From contig NZ_WBMR01000012.1 in NCBI RefSeq assembly GCF_008923365.1, positions 1 to 48,878 on the forward strand: DNA of 48,878 bases. The letters are read 5' to 3'. Made by a program: the position numbers and the translations under genes. The notes under the pieces were generated by a model. That model worked only from the letters and a program-made list of their open reading frames with translations, did no database searches and was not told the DNA's origin. Positions 9,837-18,977 of this stretch are shown one piece after another; positions within the stretch are counted from its first letter, which is position 1; the number at the start of each line of letters is the position of its first letter. The stretch comes from Actinomadura montaniterrae (GTDB lineage: Bacteria > Actinomycetota > Actinomycetes > Streptosporangiales > Streptosporangiaceae).

Positions 9837-12800
9837 ATGAGACACAAGTCCCTCCGCACCCTGCTGGCCGCGGCGGCCGCCGCGGTGCTCGCCGCCGCCG
9901 GGCTCACCGGCCCGGCGGCGGCGCCCGCGGCGGCGGCCGGAACGAACCTCGCCGCGGGCAAGACCGTGTCCGCGAGCAGTTCCAACGGCCAGTACACCGC
10001 CGCGAACGTCAACGACGGCAACCAGTCGACCTACTGGGAGAGCGCCAACAACGCCTTCCCGCAGTGGATCCAGGTCGACCTCGGCGCCTCCGTCGACACC
10101 GACAAGGTCGTCCTGAAGCTCCCCACCGCGAACTGGGGCGCCCGCACCCAGACGCTGTCCGTGCAGGGCAGCACGGACGGAACGACCTACACCGACCTCG
10201 CCGGCTCCGGCGGCCGGGTCTTCGACCCCGCCGCGGACAACACCGTGACGCTGACCTACGACGCCGCGCCGACCCGCTACCTGCGCGTCCGGATCACGGC
10301 CAACACCGGCTGGCCCGCCGGGCAGCTGTCCGAGCTGGAGATCTACGGGCCGTCCACCGGGGACCAGACGCCGCCGACCGCTCCGTCCGGGCTCGCGTTC
10401 ACCGAACCGTCCACCGGGAAGATCAGGCTGACCTGGAACGCCGCGTCCGACGCGGTCGGCGTCACCGGATACGACGTCTACGCCAACGGCGAGAAGCGCG
10501 CGAGCGTCGCCAGCGACGTCCTCACCTACACCGACGACCAGCCCGCCACCGCGACCGTCTCCTACTTCGTGCGCGCGCGGGACGCGGCCGGCAACGTCTC
10601 GGGCGACAGCAACGTCGTGACCCGGCAGGGCCAGGGCGGCAGGACGAACCTCGCCGCCGGCAAGCCGATCACCGCGTCGTCGCACGTCTACTCGTTCGTC
10701 GAGGGCAACGCCAACGACAACGACCCCGCGACCTACTGGGAGTCCGCGCCCGGCGCGTACCCGGCCACGCTGACCGTCGACCTCGGCGCCAAGGCCGATC
10801 TCACCTTCGTGGTGGTGAAGCTGAACCCCGACGCGGCGTGGGCGAAACGCACCCAGACGATCGAGGTGCTCGGCCGCGGCGGCCCCAAGGACGCGTTCAC
10901 GACCGTCAAGCCCGCCGCCGCGTACACGTTCGACCCGTCCACCGGGAACACCGTGACGATCCCGGTCACCGCGAACGCGGCGCAGGTGCGGCTCCAGTTC
11001 ACCGCCAACTCCGGCGCGCCCGGCGGCCAGGTCGCCGAGTTCCAGGTCATCGGCACCCCGGCGCCGGCCCCGGACCTGACCGTCACGAACCTGTCCTGGG
11101 ACCCCGCCGCCCCGGACGAGACCGACGACGTCACGCTCCACGCGACCGTGAAGAACATCGGCACGGGCACCGCGGATCCGAGCAGGCTCGACTTCATCGT
11201 CGGCGGCGCCAAGGCCGCGTCCGCGCAGGTCGGGGAGCTGGCGGCGGGCGCGTCCGCCACCGTGTCCGGATCGATCGGGACGCACGACGCCGGCGGCTAC
11301 ACGGTCGCCGCCACCGCCGACGCGGGCGGCGACGACGTGGAGCTGAACGAGACCAACAACACCGCGAGCGCGGCGCTGAAGATCGCGCAGGTGCCGAGTT
11401 CCGACCTGGTGGCGCAGGACGTCACCTGGAGCCCCGGCAACCCGCAGGCCGGCGACGCGGTCCGGTTCTCGGCGACGCTGCGCAACGACGGCACCGAGGC
11501 CACCGCCGGCGGATCCCACGGCGTCACGCTGGCGATCCTCGACGGCGGCACCACGGTGAAGACGCTCACCGGTTCCTTCAGCGGCTCCCTCGCGCCCGGC
11601 GCCGCCGCCGCGCCCGTCGACCTCGGCACCTGGACGGCCGCGAACGGCCGCTACACGATCAGGACCACCGTCGAGGACGACGCCAACGAGGTGCCGGTCA
11701 AGCGGGAGAACAACACCTCCACGCAGTCCCTGTTCGTCGGGCGCGGCGCGCACCTGCCGTTCGACATGTACGAGGCCGAGGACGGCGTGCTCGGCGGCGG
11801 CGCGGCGGTCGTCGGTCCCAACCGGACGATCGGCGACCTCGCCGGTGAGGCGTCCGGCCGCCGCGCCGTGACGCTGAACTCCACCGGCAGCAGCGTCGAG
11901 TTCACCACCAAGGCGCCCACCAACACCCTCGTCACCCGGTACTCCATCCCGGACGCGGCGGGCGGCGGCGGCATCGACTCGACGCTCGACGTCTACGTCG
12001 ACGGGACGTTCCTCAAGGCCATCGACCTCACCTCCCGGTACACGTGGGTGTACGGGAACGAGGCGGGCCCGAGCGACTCGCCGGGCGCCGGGCCGCCCCG
12101 CCACATCTACGACGAGGCGAACCTGATGCTCGGCACGACGGTGCCGGCCGGCCACAAGATCAGGCTGCAGAAGGACGCCGCGAACACCACCACCTACGCC
12201 ATCGACTTCGTCAACACCGAAATGGCGACGGCGAAGCCGAACCCCGACCCGGCCAAGTACGCCGAGCCCGCCGGGTTCACCCACCAGGACGTCCAGAACG
12301 CCCTCGACAAGGTGCGGCAGGACCCGAACCTGACCGGCGTCTACCTGCCGCCGGGCACCTACGACACCGCGCAGAAGTTCCAGGTCTACGGCAAGGCCGT
12401 CAAGGTCGTCGGCGCGGGCCCCTGGTTCACCCGGTTCCGCACGCCGCCGAACCAGCAGAACACCGACGCCGGATTCCGCGCCGACGCGACCGCGAACGGC
12501 TCGACGTTCTCCGGATTCGGGTTCTTCGGCAACTACACGTCCCGCATCGACGGGCCGGGAAAGGTGTTCGACTTCTCCAACGTCAGCGACATGACGATCG
12601 ACGACGTCTGGGCCGAGCACGTCGTTTGCCTTTTCTGGGGGACGAACGTCGACCATTCCACGATCGAGAACTCCCGGATCCGCGACACGTGGGCGGACGG
12701 CCTCAACCTCACCAACGGCAGTTCCGGTAATCACGTCGCGAACGTCGAGACCCGCACCACGGGAGACGACAGTTTCGCGCTGTTCCCCGCCACCGACAAC

Positions 12801-13421
12801 CACAACGAGCAGGAGACCGGGAACGTCTTCGAGGACCTCACCTCGCTGCTGACCTGGCGCGCCGCCGGGCTCGCGGTCTACGGAGGCGGCGGCAACACCT
12901 TCCGCAACATCCACATCGCCGACACCCTCGTCTACTCCGGGATCACGATCGGGACGCTGCAGTTCGGCGGTATTCCGGCTCTCGGCTTCGAATCGGACCC
13001 GAAGACGACCTTCGAGAACATCTCGCTGATCCGGGCCGGCGGGCACTTCTGGGGGAACCAGACCTTCCCCGCCCTCTGGCTGTTCTCCGGGGAGTTCCCG
13101 TTCCAGGGCATCCGCGTCAACGACGTCGACATCGTCGACCCGACCTACTCCGGGATCATGTTCCAGACGAAGTACTCCGGAGGGCAGCCGCTCAAGCCGA
13201 TCACAGACACGGTCCTGACGGACGTCACGGTCTCCGGCGCCCGCAAGAGCGGTGACGCGTTCGACGCCAAGTCCGGCTTCGGGATCTGGGTCAACGAGAT
13301 GCCCGAACCCGGCCAGGGCCCCGCGGTCGGCTCCGCCACCTTCAACAACCTGACGCTGCACGACAACGCGGAGGACATCAGGAACACCACGACCACGTTC
13401 ACCATCACCAGGAATCCCTGA
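9837..13421 (+). CDS. Secreted GH87-like alpha-1,3-glucanase/mycodextranase, multidomain
   Basis: This 1194-residue secreted enzyme probably hydrolyses alpha-1,3-glucan (mutan, nigeran, fungal wall). Order: signal peptide (1-34, A-rich with AAAAG cleavage); F5/8-type C discoidin module (about 36-172); fibronectin III (about 176-262); second discoidin module (about 268-405); two CARDB modules (about 414-519 and 521-634); a CBM6/35-like module starting MYEAEDG (about 640-800); then a right-handed beta-helix (about 805-1194). In the helix, Asp954 (ADGLNL), Asp977 and Asp978 (TGDDSF) lie 23 and 1 residues apart, the spacing recalled for the three catalytic aspartates of the bacterial GH87 alpha-1,3-glucanase Agl-FH1. 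Start ATG 9837 has an AGGGAG site upstream. Polysaccharide-lyase-like beta-helix enzymes are the alternative, but the DG..DD pattern favours GH87. Confidence 0.85.
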   Translation: MRHKSLRTLLAAAAAAVLAAAGLTGPAAAPAAAAGTNLAAGKTVSASSSNGQYTAANVNDGNQSTYWESANNAFPQWIQVDLGASVDTDKVVLKLPTANWGARTQTLSVQGSTDGTTYTDLAGSGGRVFDPAADNTVTLTYDAAPTRYLRVRITANTGWPAGQLSELEIYGPSTGDQTPPTAPSGLAFTEPSTGKIRLTWNAASDAVGVTGYDVYANGEKRASVASDVLTYTDDQPATATVSYFVRARDAAGNVSGDSNVVTRQGQGGRTNLAAGKPITASSHVYSFVEGNANDNDPATYWESAPGAYPATLTVDLGAKADLTFVVVKLNPDAAWAKRTQTIEVLGRGGPKDAFTTVKPAAAYTFDPSTGNTVTIPVTANAAQVRLQFTANSGAPGGQVAEFQVIGTPAPAPDLTVTNLSWDPAAPDETDDVTLHATVKNIGTGTADPSRLDFIVGGAKAASAQVGELAAGASATVSGSIGTHDAGGYTVAATADAGGDDVELNETNNTASAALKIAQVPSSDLVAQDVTWSPGNPQAGDAVRFSATLRNDGTEATAGGSHGVTLAILDGGTTVKTLTGSFSGSLAPGAAAAPVDLGTWTAANGRYTIRTTVEDDANEVPVKRENNTSTQSLFVGRGAHLPFDMYEAEDGVLGGGAAVVGPNRTIGDLAGEASGRRAVTLNSTGSSVEFTTKAPTNTLVTRYSIPDAAGGGGIDSTLDVYVDGTFLKAIDLTSRYTWVYGNEAGPSDSPGAGPPRHIYDEANLMLGTTVPAGHKIRLQKDAANTTTYAIDFVNTEMATAKPNPDPAKYAEPAGFTHQDVQNALDKVRQDPNLTGVYLPPGTYDTAQKFQVYGKAVKVVGAGPWFTRFRTPPNQQNTDAGFRADATANGSTFSGFGFFGNYTSRIDGPGKVFDFSNVSDMTIDDVWAEHVVCLFWGTNVDHSTIENSRIRDTWADGLNLTNGSSGNHVANVETRTTGDDSFALFPATDNHNEQETGNVFEDLTSLLTWRAAGLAVYGGGGNTFRNIHIADTLVYSGITIGTLQFGGIPALGFESDPKTTFENISLIRAGGHFWGNQTFPALWLFSGEFPFQGIRVNDVDIVDPTYSGIMFQTKYSGGQPLKPITDTVLTDVTVSGARKSGDAFDAKSGFGIWVNEMPEPGQGPAVGSATFNNLTLHDNAEDIRNTTTTFTITRNP

Positions 13422-13432
13422 CCCGGGGGACC

Positions 13433-13466
13433 GGGAGCGCGGGCGTTGGGAGGCGCCCGCGCTCCC
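13433..13466. terminator. Bidirectional terminator between GH87 and emfourin genes
   Basis: Perfect 13-bp inverted repeat (13433-13445 and 13454-13466) with an 8-nt loop, between convergent genes. Confidence 0.8.
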
Positions 13467-13547
13467 GCGTGCCCGTACCGCGTTCCCGCGCCCCGCCGCG
13501 TTCCCGCGCCCCGCCCCCGGACAGGCAGGGCCGGGGGCGGGCACGGA

Positions 13548-13847
13548 TCACTGCGCGTGGCCGAGGACGTGGTGGACGAGCTCGCGGAGCGGGCCGCTGA
13601 GCTGCGCCTCGCCGACGGTGGCGTGCCGGCCGTCGATGTCGATGTCGTAGACGAACTGGTCGGGGATCCGGCCGGGCGGCGGCACCGACCCGAGATCGAC
13701 CCGGCCGACCAGCCGCGCCAGCATCGGGTCGGTCGCGCTGTCGGCCTCGGCCCGCCGCCGGATCCCGGCGAACCCTCCGCTGCGGACGACTGTCACCTTC
13801 ACCGCACCGTCACCGCCCCACACCGTCGTCAGGCCCAGCCTTTTCAC
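13548..13847 (-). CDS. Emfourin-like protealysin inhibitor
   Basis: This 99-residue protein resembles emfourin, the slow-binding inhibitor of protealysin-type M4 peptidases. Visible family features are an early KVTVxRSGGFAG strand, a central FVYDI(D)-DG strand and a GPLRELV C-terminal helix. Its ATG overlaps the TGA of the upstream M4 protease gene (ATGA at 13844-13847), so enzyme and inhibitor should be made together. It has no signal peptide, matching the cytoplasmic-type protease partner. An internal GTG corresponding to the VKVTV stretch is a possible shorter start. Confidence 0.85.
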   Translation of the reverse strand: MKRLGLTTVWGGDGAVKVTVVRSGGFAGIRRRAEADSATDPMLARLVGRVDLGSVPPPGRIPDQFVYDIDIDGRHATVGEAQLSGPLRELVHHVLGHAQ

Positions 13848-14875
13848 TGTTTCACGCCTACCCCTTTCCAGGCGTCGGCCACCGCGGTGGTCTCGGGGGA
13901 GTTCGCGCCGTAGAGGCGGGTCGCGGTCTGCACGGTCGCGGCGGCGAAGCCGGCGAAGTCGACGGCGCTCGCGAGCGACCCGCCGGTGAGGGTCTCGTAC
14001 CAGACGCGCCCGGCCTTCTCCCAGGCGTGCCCGCCGATCGCGGCGGCCGCGAGGTAGAACGCGCGGTTCGGGATGCCGGAGTTGATGTGGACGCCGCCGT
14101 TGTCCTCGTAGGTGCGGACGTAGCCGCTCATGTCGGCGGGCTGCGGGTCCTTACCGAGCTGCGGGTCGTCGTAGGCGGTGCCGGGCTCCTTCATCGAGCG
14201 CAGCGCCACGCCGTGCACGCTCGGCGCGAGCAGGCCCTGCCCGATGAGCCAGTCGGCCTGGTCGGCGGTCTGGCCGAGGTGCATCTGCTTGATCAGGGAG
14301 CCGAAGACGTCGGAGACCGACTCGTTGAGCGCGCCGGACTGCCCCGAGTAGTCGAGGTCGGCGGTGTACTGCGTGACGCCGTGGGTCAGCTCGTGCCCGG
14401 TGACGTCGAGCGGTCCGGTGAAGTCGGTGAAGATCGTCCCGTCGCCGTCGCCGTAGACCATCTGCTCGCCGTTCCAGAAGGCGTTGTCGTAGTGCTCGCC
14501 GTAGTGGATCGTCGAGATCATCTTCAGGCCGGCGCCGTCGATGGAGTTGCGGCCGTAGGCGGTCTCGTAGAACCCGAACGTCGCGCCCAGCCAGTCGTAG
14601 GCCTGGTCGCAGGACGTGTCGCCGGTGGCGGCGGCGCCCTCGGCCCGGACGGTCTTGCCGGGCAGCTGCTCCTTGTGCCCGGCGTCGGCGATCATCCGGT
14701 TCGGGGCGGCCGCGCCGGACGGGGCGGGAGCGGCGGCGGGGGTCGCCAGGCGGCGTTCGGTGGCGTGGGCGGAGGTGAGGGCCAGGGTCCTGCGGGCCCG
14801 GGCGCGCAGGGCCGGGTCGTCGGCGTTGCGCGCGATCCGCTCCAGCATGTGCGGCGGCACGATGTGGCATCTCAT
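13844..14875 (-). CDS. Protealysin-type M4 metalloprotease
   Basis: This 343-residue thermolysin-family zinc peptidase has the short protealysin propeptide (HIVPPHMLERIA at residues 4-15) instead of a secretion signal and long FTP propeptide. The zinc site is visible: HELTH (His161, Glu162, His165), the third ligand in ALNESVSD (Glu185), and the HINSGIPNRAFY active-site segment downstream. The C-terminal domain follows the M4 pattern (LTGGSLASAVDFAGFAAATV). ATG 14875 was chosen because it begins exactly at the propeptide motif and has GGGAGG upstream on the minus strand. The downstream emfourin-like gene overlaps its stop codon. The lack of a signal peptide suggests intracellular action or unconventional export. 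Confidence 0.93.
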   Translation of the reverse strand: MRCHIVPPHMLERIARNADDPALRARARRTLALTSAHATERRLATPAAAPAPSGAAAPNRMIADAGHKEQLPGKTVRAEGAAATGDTSCDQAYDWLGATFGFYETAYGRNSIDGAGLKMISTIHYGEHYDNAFWNGEQMVYGDGDGTIFTDFTGPLDVTGHELTHGVTQYTADLDYSGQSGALNESVSDVFGSLIKQMHLGQTADQADWLIGQGLLAPSVHGVALRSMKEPGTAYDDPQLGKDPQPADMSGYVRTYEDNGGVHINSGIPNRAFYLAAAAIGGHAWEKAGRVWYETLTGGSLASAVDFAGFAAATVQTATRLYGANSPETTAVADAWKGVGVKQ

Positions 14876-14940
14876 GCTCCAACGCTGACACCTCCCGGTG
14901 GGGCAGGCCACACCTTCCGCCGTCACCGCCCGGCCGAAAC

Positions 14941-14959
14941 CGGTCACGAAGCGTGACCG
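14941..14959. promoter_or_regulatory. 19-bp perfect palindrome between protease and recO
   Basis: CGGTCACG-AAG-CGTGACCG is an 8-3-8 perfect inverted repeat, 66 bp before the M4 protease start and about 100 bp before recO. It looks like a dimeric regulator site. The regulator is unknown. Confidence 0.5.
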
Positions 14960-15059
14960 AATTCCGAACGGCCGGTGAATCAAGGGGACTTGTGAAGATC
15001 CTGCGGAGATGCCGGGGCGGCGCAACGAGGCACCCGGGGGAGTGCGCGAGAATGAACGG

Positions 15060-15851
15060 GTGACCCTCTACCGCGACGAAGGCATCGTCCTGCGCACCCA
15101 GAAGCTGGGCGAGGCCGACCGCATCGTGACGGTGCTGACCCGGCGCAGCGGCCGGATCCGCGCCGCGGCGAAGGGGGTCCGCAAGACCAAGTCCCGCTTC
15201 GGCGCCCGGCTGGAGCCGTTCACGCACGTCGACCTCCAGCTGTACGAGCGCCGCTCGCTCGACCTGATCACCCAGGCCGAGACGCTGCGCCCGTACGGGG
15301 AGGCGCTGGTCAGCGACTATCCCCGCTACACGGCGGGGACGGCGATGCTGGAGACCGCGGACAAGCTCGCCGGCGAGGAGGGCGAGCCCGCGCTGCGGCA
15401 GTTCCTGCTGCTGGTCGGCGGGCTGCGCACGCTCGCCGAGCGCGGCCACGACCCGCGGCTCGTCCTGGACGCCTACCTGCTGCGCTCGCTGTCGGTCGCC
15501 GGGTGGGCCCCGGCGCTGGACGAGTGCTGCCGGTGCGGCACCCGCGGCGGGCTGCGCGGGTTCGCGATCGCGGCGGGCGGCGCGGTCTGCGCGAACTGCC
15601 GGCAGCCCGGCGCCGCGACGCCGGCGCCGCCGACGTTCGCGCTGATGCTGGCGCTGCTGCGCGGCGACTGGGAGTACGCCGACGCCAGCGAGCCCCGCCA
15701 CCGGGTGGAGAGCAGCGGCCTCGTGGCCGCCTACCTGCAGTGGCATCTGGAGCACGGGATCCGCTCGCTGCGGCACGTCGAGCGCGAGGGCGCCGGCGAC
15801 CCGCCGGACGGCGCGGGCCGCAGCGACGACACCAACAGGGAGAGAGTGTGA
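15060..15851 (+). CDS. recO: DNA repair protein RecO
   Basis: This 263-residue recombination mediator works with RecR and RecF to load RecA on SSB-coated single-stranded DNA. The N-terminal OB-fold begins with [19 protein letters not shown], the family signature. A zinc-binding region follows around residues 157-182 with two cysteine pairs (CCRC and CANC). GTG 15060 was chosen from the conserved N-terminus. The ribosome binding site is poor, and GAGAAT (15048-15053) could serve as a -10 for a leaderless mRNA. The stop overlaps the next gene's GTG (GTGA at 15848-15851), coupling it to uppS, a common actinobacterial pairing. Confidence 0.96.
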   Translation: MTLYRDEGIVLRTQKLGEADRIVTVLTRRSGRIRAAAKGVRKTKSRFGARLEPFTHVDLQLYERRSLDLITQAETLRPYGEALVSDYPRYTAGTAMLETADKLAGEEGEPALRQFLLLVGGLRTLAERGHDPRLVLDAYLLRSLSVAGWAPALDECCRCGTRGGLRGFAIAAGGAVCANCRQPGAATPAPPTFALMLALLRGDWEYADASEPRHRVESSGLVAAYLQWHLEHGIRSLRHVEREGAGDPPDGAGRSDDTNRERV

Positions 15852-16648
15852 GAAGGGCCGTTCTGCCCCCGGAACCGCATCGGGACGGCGCGACGCCGCC
15901 GCCGATCCCCGCGGACCTGGTGCCGAAGCACGTCGCCATCGTCATGGACGGCAACGGCCGCTGGGCCAAGGAGCGCGGGCTGCCGCGCACCGAGGGGCAC
16001 AAGCGCGGCGAGGACTCGCTCTTCGACGTGATCATGGGCGCGATCGAGCTGGGCGTGCCGTACCTGTCGGCGTACGCGTTCTCCACCGAGAACTGGCGGC
16101 GCTCCCCGGACGAGGTCCGCTTCCTCATGGGCTTCAACCGGGACGTGATCCGCCGCCGCCGCGACCAGCTGCACTCCATGGGGGTGCGGGTGCGCTGGGC
16201 GGGCCGCCGCCCACGGCTGTGGCGCAGCGTCATCAAGGAGCTGGAGACGGCCGAGGAGATGACGCGCCACAACGACGTGCTGACCCTGCAGTTCTGCGTG
16301 AACTACGGCGGCCGCGCCGAGATCGCGGACGCCGCGGCGGCGATCGCCCGGGACGTGCGGGACGGCCGCCTCAACCCCGACAAGATCACCGAGAAGGTGT
16401 TCGCCCGCTACCTCGACGAGCCGGGCATCCCGGACGTCGACCTGTTCCTGCGGTCGTCGGGGGAGCAGCGCACCTCCAACTTCCTGCTGTGGCAGTCGGC
16501 GTACGCGGAGATGGTCTTCCTCGACACGCTGTGGCCGGACTTCGACCGCCGGCACCTGTGGCACGCGTGCGAGGTGTACGCCAGCCGCGACCGCCGGTAC
16601 GGCGGCGCGCTCCCCAACCCGGTGGAGCCCACCGCCGCGACCGGCTGA
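15848..16648 (+). CDS. uppS: Isoprenyl transferase (undecaprenyl diphosphate synthase)
   Basis: This 266-residue cis-prenyltransferase extends polyprenyl diphosphates with isopentenyl diphosphate to make the lipid carrier for peptidoglycan. Visible signatures are MDGNGRWA with catalytic Asp34, the YAFSTENW block, NYGGRAEI, and the C-terminal [19 protein letters not shown] block that binds IPP. The GTG start overlaps the recO stop codon. Most homologues have PSGEQR, and here the first position is Ser. It ends 12 bp before the convergent OsmC gene. Confidence 0.97.
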   Translation: MRRAVLPPEPHRDGATPPPIPADLVPKHVAIVMDGNGRWAKERGLPRTEGHKRGEDSLFDVIMGAIELGVPYLSAYAFSTENWRRSPDEVRFLMGFNRDVIRRRRDQLHSMGVRVRWAGRRPRLWRSVIKELETAEEMTRHNDVLTLQFCVNYGGRAEIADAAAAIARDVRDGRLNPDKITEKVFARYLDEPGIPDVDLFLRSSGEQRTSNFLLWQSAYAEMVFLDTLWPDFDRRHLWHACEVYASRDRRYGGALPNPVEPTAATG

Positions 16649-16660
16649 CGCGGGCCCGGC

Positions 16661-17086
16661 TCAGACGAGGGCCGCGTCCAGGGTGATCTTCGTGCCCTTG
16701 AGGGCCTGGCTGACCGGGCAGTTCGCCTTGGCGTCCTGCGCCGCCTTCTCGAAGGCGTCCGCGGTCAGGCCGGGGACGCTCGCCCGGACGGTGAGGTGGA
16801 TGCCGGTGATGCCCTCGCCGGGCTGGAAGGTGACCTCCGCCTTGGTGTCCACCTTCTCCGGCGGGGTCCCGGCGCCGGCCAGGCCGTGTGAGAGCGCCAT
16901 CGAGAAGCAGGTCGAGTGGGCCGCGGCGATCAGTTCCTCCGGGCTCGTCCGGCCGTTCGGCTCCTCGGCGCGCGACGCCCACGTCACGTCGAACGTGCCG
17001 ACCTTGGAGGAGTCCAGCGATACGGTGCCCTGGCCGCTGAGCAGCGGCCCTTCCCAGTGCGCGTTGGCGGTGCGTGTCGTAGCCAT
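16661..17086 (-). CDS. OsmC family peroxiredoxin
   Basis: This 141-residue OsmC/Ohr-type thiol peroxidase reduces organic hydroperoxides. The two redox cysteines are Cys60 (AAHSTCFSMAL) and Cys123 (KANCPVSQAL). The first sits on the central helix, as in the family. The start at 17086 has a GGGAGA ribosome binding site, and the protein begins MATTRTANAHWEG, like other OsmC proteins. It faces uppS and sits after the terminator of the secreted M4 protease. Confidence 0.94.
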   Translation of the reverse strand: MATTRTANAHWEGPLLSGQGTVSLDSSKVGTFDVTWASRAEEPNGRTSPEELIAAAHSTCFSMALSHGLAGAGTPPEKVDTKAEVTFQPGEGITGIHLTVRASVPGLTADAFEKAAQDAKANCPVSQALKGTKITLDAALV

Positions 17087-17125
17087 GATCCGATTGTCTC
17101 CCACGCCGGCCCGGTGAACGCGGAA

Positions 17126-17154
17126 GCCCCCGCATCGCGCGAGGATGCGGGGGC
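17126..17154 (-). terminator. Terminator after the secreted M4 protease
   Basis: Perfect 11-bp inverted repeat (17126-17136 and 17144-17154) with a 7-nt loop, downstream of the protease stop on the minus strand. Confidence 0.8.
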
Positions 17155-17168
17155 CTTTCACGCGAGGT

Positions 17169-18782
17169 CTAGTTCACGTTCACCGCGGACCAGGCGGCCG
17201 CGACGGCGTTGTACTGGGCGCTGCCCGCGCCGTACAGGTCCTTGGCCGCGTTCAGGGTCGCCGTGCGGGCGCCCTTGTAGTCGGTCGAGGACGTCATGTA
17301 CGTGGTGAGGGCGCGGTACCAGATCTTCGTGGCGGCGTCGCGCCCGATGCCGGTGACGGTGGAGCCGTTGGACGTCGGGCTGTCGTAGGAGACGCCGTTG
17401 ATCGTCTTGGCGCCGCTGCCCTCCGACAGCAGGTAGTAGAAGTGGTTGGCGACGCCCGACGAGTAGTGGACGTCGAGGTTCTTGGTACCGGTCGACCAGG
17501 CGTCCGGCGACTTGCCGTCCTTGCTGGGCTTGTCCATGAAGCGGAGCGCGGCCTTGCCGAAGCCGGGCAGGACGACCTTCTCGCCCACGAGGTAGTCGCC
17601 GAGGTCGGCGGAGTTGTTCGCGTAGAACTCGACGGCGGCGGCCATGATGTCGGACGTCGCCTCGTTCAGCCCGCCGGACTCGCCGGAGTAGGTGAGGTTC
17701 GCGGTCGCGGACGTGACGCCGTGGGTCATCTCGTGCGCGGTGACGTCCAGGGCGGTGAGCGGGCCGAGCTGGGTGCCGTCGCCGTCGCCGTACGTCATGC
17801 AGAAGCAGGAGTCGTCCCAGAACGCGTTGGCGTAGCCGTTGTCGTAGTGGACGCGGTTGAACGAGCCCTTGCCGTCGCCGTTGATGCCGAGGCGGCCGAA
17901 CACGTTCTTGTAGAAGTCCCAGGTCTCGTTGGTGCCGAACTGGGCGTCCACGGCGACGGTCGACCGGTCGGACGTCGTCCCGTTCCCCCAGTGGTTGTCG
18001 GCGTCGGTGAAGATCGTCGCCGGAGCCCGGTAGAGGCAGAACGTCAGGAAGCAGAAGTCCGCCTGGTTCTGCGCGTCGCCGGTGTAGGTGCCGCCGCGGG
18101 TCGGGTCCTTCAGCTGGTAGGTGCTGCCGGACTTCGTCGTCTCCAGCGGGACGGTCCCGGTGTAGAGGGAGCGGCCGTCGCCGGCGTCGGTGCGGATCGT
18201 CTCCTCGCGCAGCAGGACCTTGCCGGTCGCCGCGTCGACGGTGGTGAGGAGGCGGCTCGGCGTGCCGTCGGCCTGCTTGCCGGCGGTCTGGATCCGCCAG
18301 GCGAGGCGCGGCTGGTGGTCGGCGGTGCGCGCCTCGACGACGAGCTGCGCTGCGCCCTGCGTCTTGTGCCCCTTGGTGAGAGCCTTCTTCGTGGCCGCCT
18401 TGGCGGGGAGCTCGGGGCTGGCGTCGGCCGGCGCCTTGGCGAGGGTCAGGCTGCTGCCCTTCCACGTCCCGGCGGCGGACTGGTGGACGACGATGTCGCC
18501 GCCCAGGACGGGAAGCCCGTCGTAGGTGCGGGTCATCCGGGTGTGGGACGTGCCGTCCCGGTCCACCGCGACCCCGACGACCTTGAACGACTGGCCGCCG
18601 CCGTCGCGGGCCTGCGCGCCGTGCGCGGGCAGCGCCGCGAGCGCGTGCGCGGCGGCGGTCCGCGGGTCGGGGGGACGCGGGGCCTGCCGCGCGGACGCCG
18701 GCAGCGCGGTGCCGGCCGTCGCGAGCAGGGTCGCCGACGCCAGGAGCGCGGTCCGCCGGCTGGTGATCGCCCGTCTTGTCAT
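17169..18782 (-). CDS. Secreted thermolysin-like M4 metalloprotease
   Basis: This 537-residue exported neutral protease has a signal peptide with an arginine-rich start and A-S-A cleavage region (about 1-32). An FTP/PepSY-type propeptide runs to about residue 205. The catalytic domain carries the zinc motif HEMTH (His350, Glu351, His354), the third ligand in GGLNEATSD, and an HYSSGVANHFYY active-site segment. Two CFL/CLY and CFC cysteine pairs suggest disulfides outside the cell. The start at 18782 follows GAGAGGG. The AT-rich stretch at 18850-18910 should hold its promoter. It is unrelated in layout to the protealysin-type M4 enzyme at 13844-14875, so the window has two distinct M4 types. 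Confidence 0.95.
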   Translation of the reverse strand: MTRRAITSRRTALLASATLLATAGTALPASARQAPRPPDPRTAAAHALAALPAHGAQARDGGGQSFKVVGVAVDRDGTSHTRMTRTYDGLPVLGGDIVVHQSAAGTWKGSSLTLAKAPADASPELPAKAATKKALTKGHKTQGAAQLVVEARTADHQPRLAWRIQTAGKQADGTPSRLLTTVDAATGKVLLREETIRTDAGDGRSLYTGTVPLETTKSGSTYQLKDPTRGGTYTGDAQNQADFCFLTFCLYRAPATIFTDADNHWGNGTTSDRSTVAVDAQFGTNETWDFYKNVFGRLGINGDGKGSFNRVHYDNGYANAFWDDSCFCMTYGDGDGTQLGPLTALDVTAHEMTHGVTSATANLTYSGESGGLNEATSDIMAAAVEFYANNSADLGDYLVGEKVVLPGFGKAALRFMDKPSKDGKSPDAWSTGTKNLDVHYSSGVANHFYYLLSEGSGAKTINGVSYDSPTSNGSTVTGIGRDAATKIWYRALTTYMTSSTDYKGARTATLNAAKDLYGAGSAQYNAVAAAWSAVNVN

Positions 18783-18977
18783 GAACGCCCTCTCGTGCGG
18801 AGCGCCATGGCCCCCCGAGGGGCCCGCCGTCGGGCCCGCCGTGGCAATGGGACATTTATGACATACGAGGATTTAGATGTACTTGTTACAAACAGCCAAA
18901 AGACCGATACGCAGCGTGTGAACTACGCGCCTTGCGCGGCCCCCGCGCGCCGGGTCGGCGTCAGCGGGAGGGGCGGG

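Noticed and set aside
9267..13544. 1425-codon open frame on the minus strand
   Set aside because: Mirror-image shadow of the GH87-like gene caused by high third-position GC; no motifs, no plausible start.
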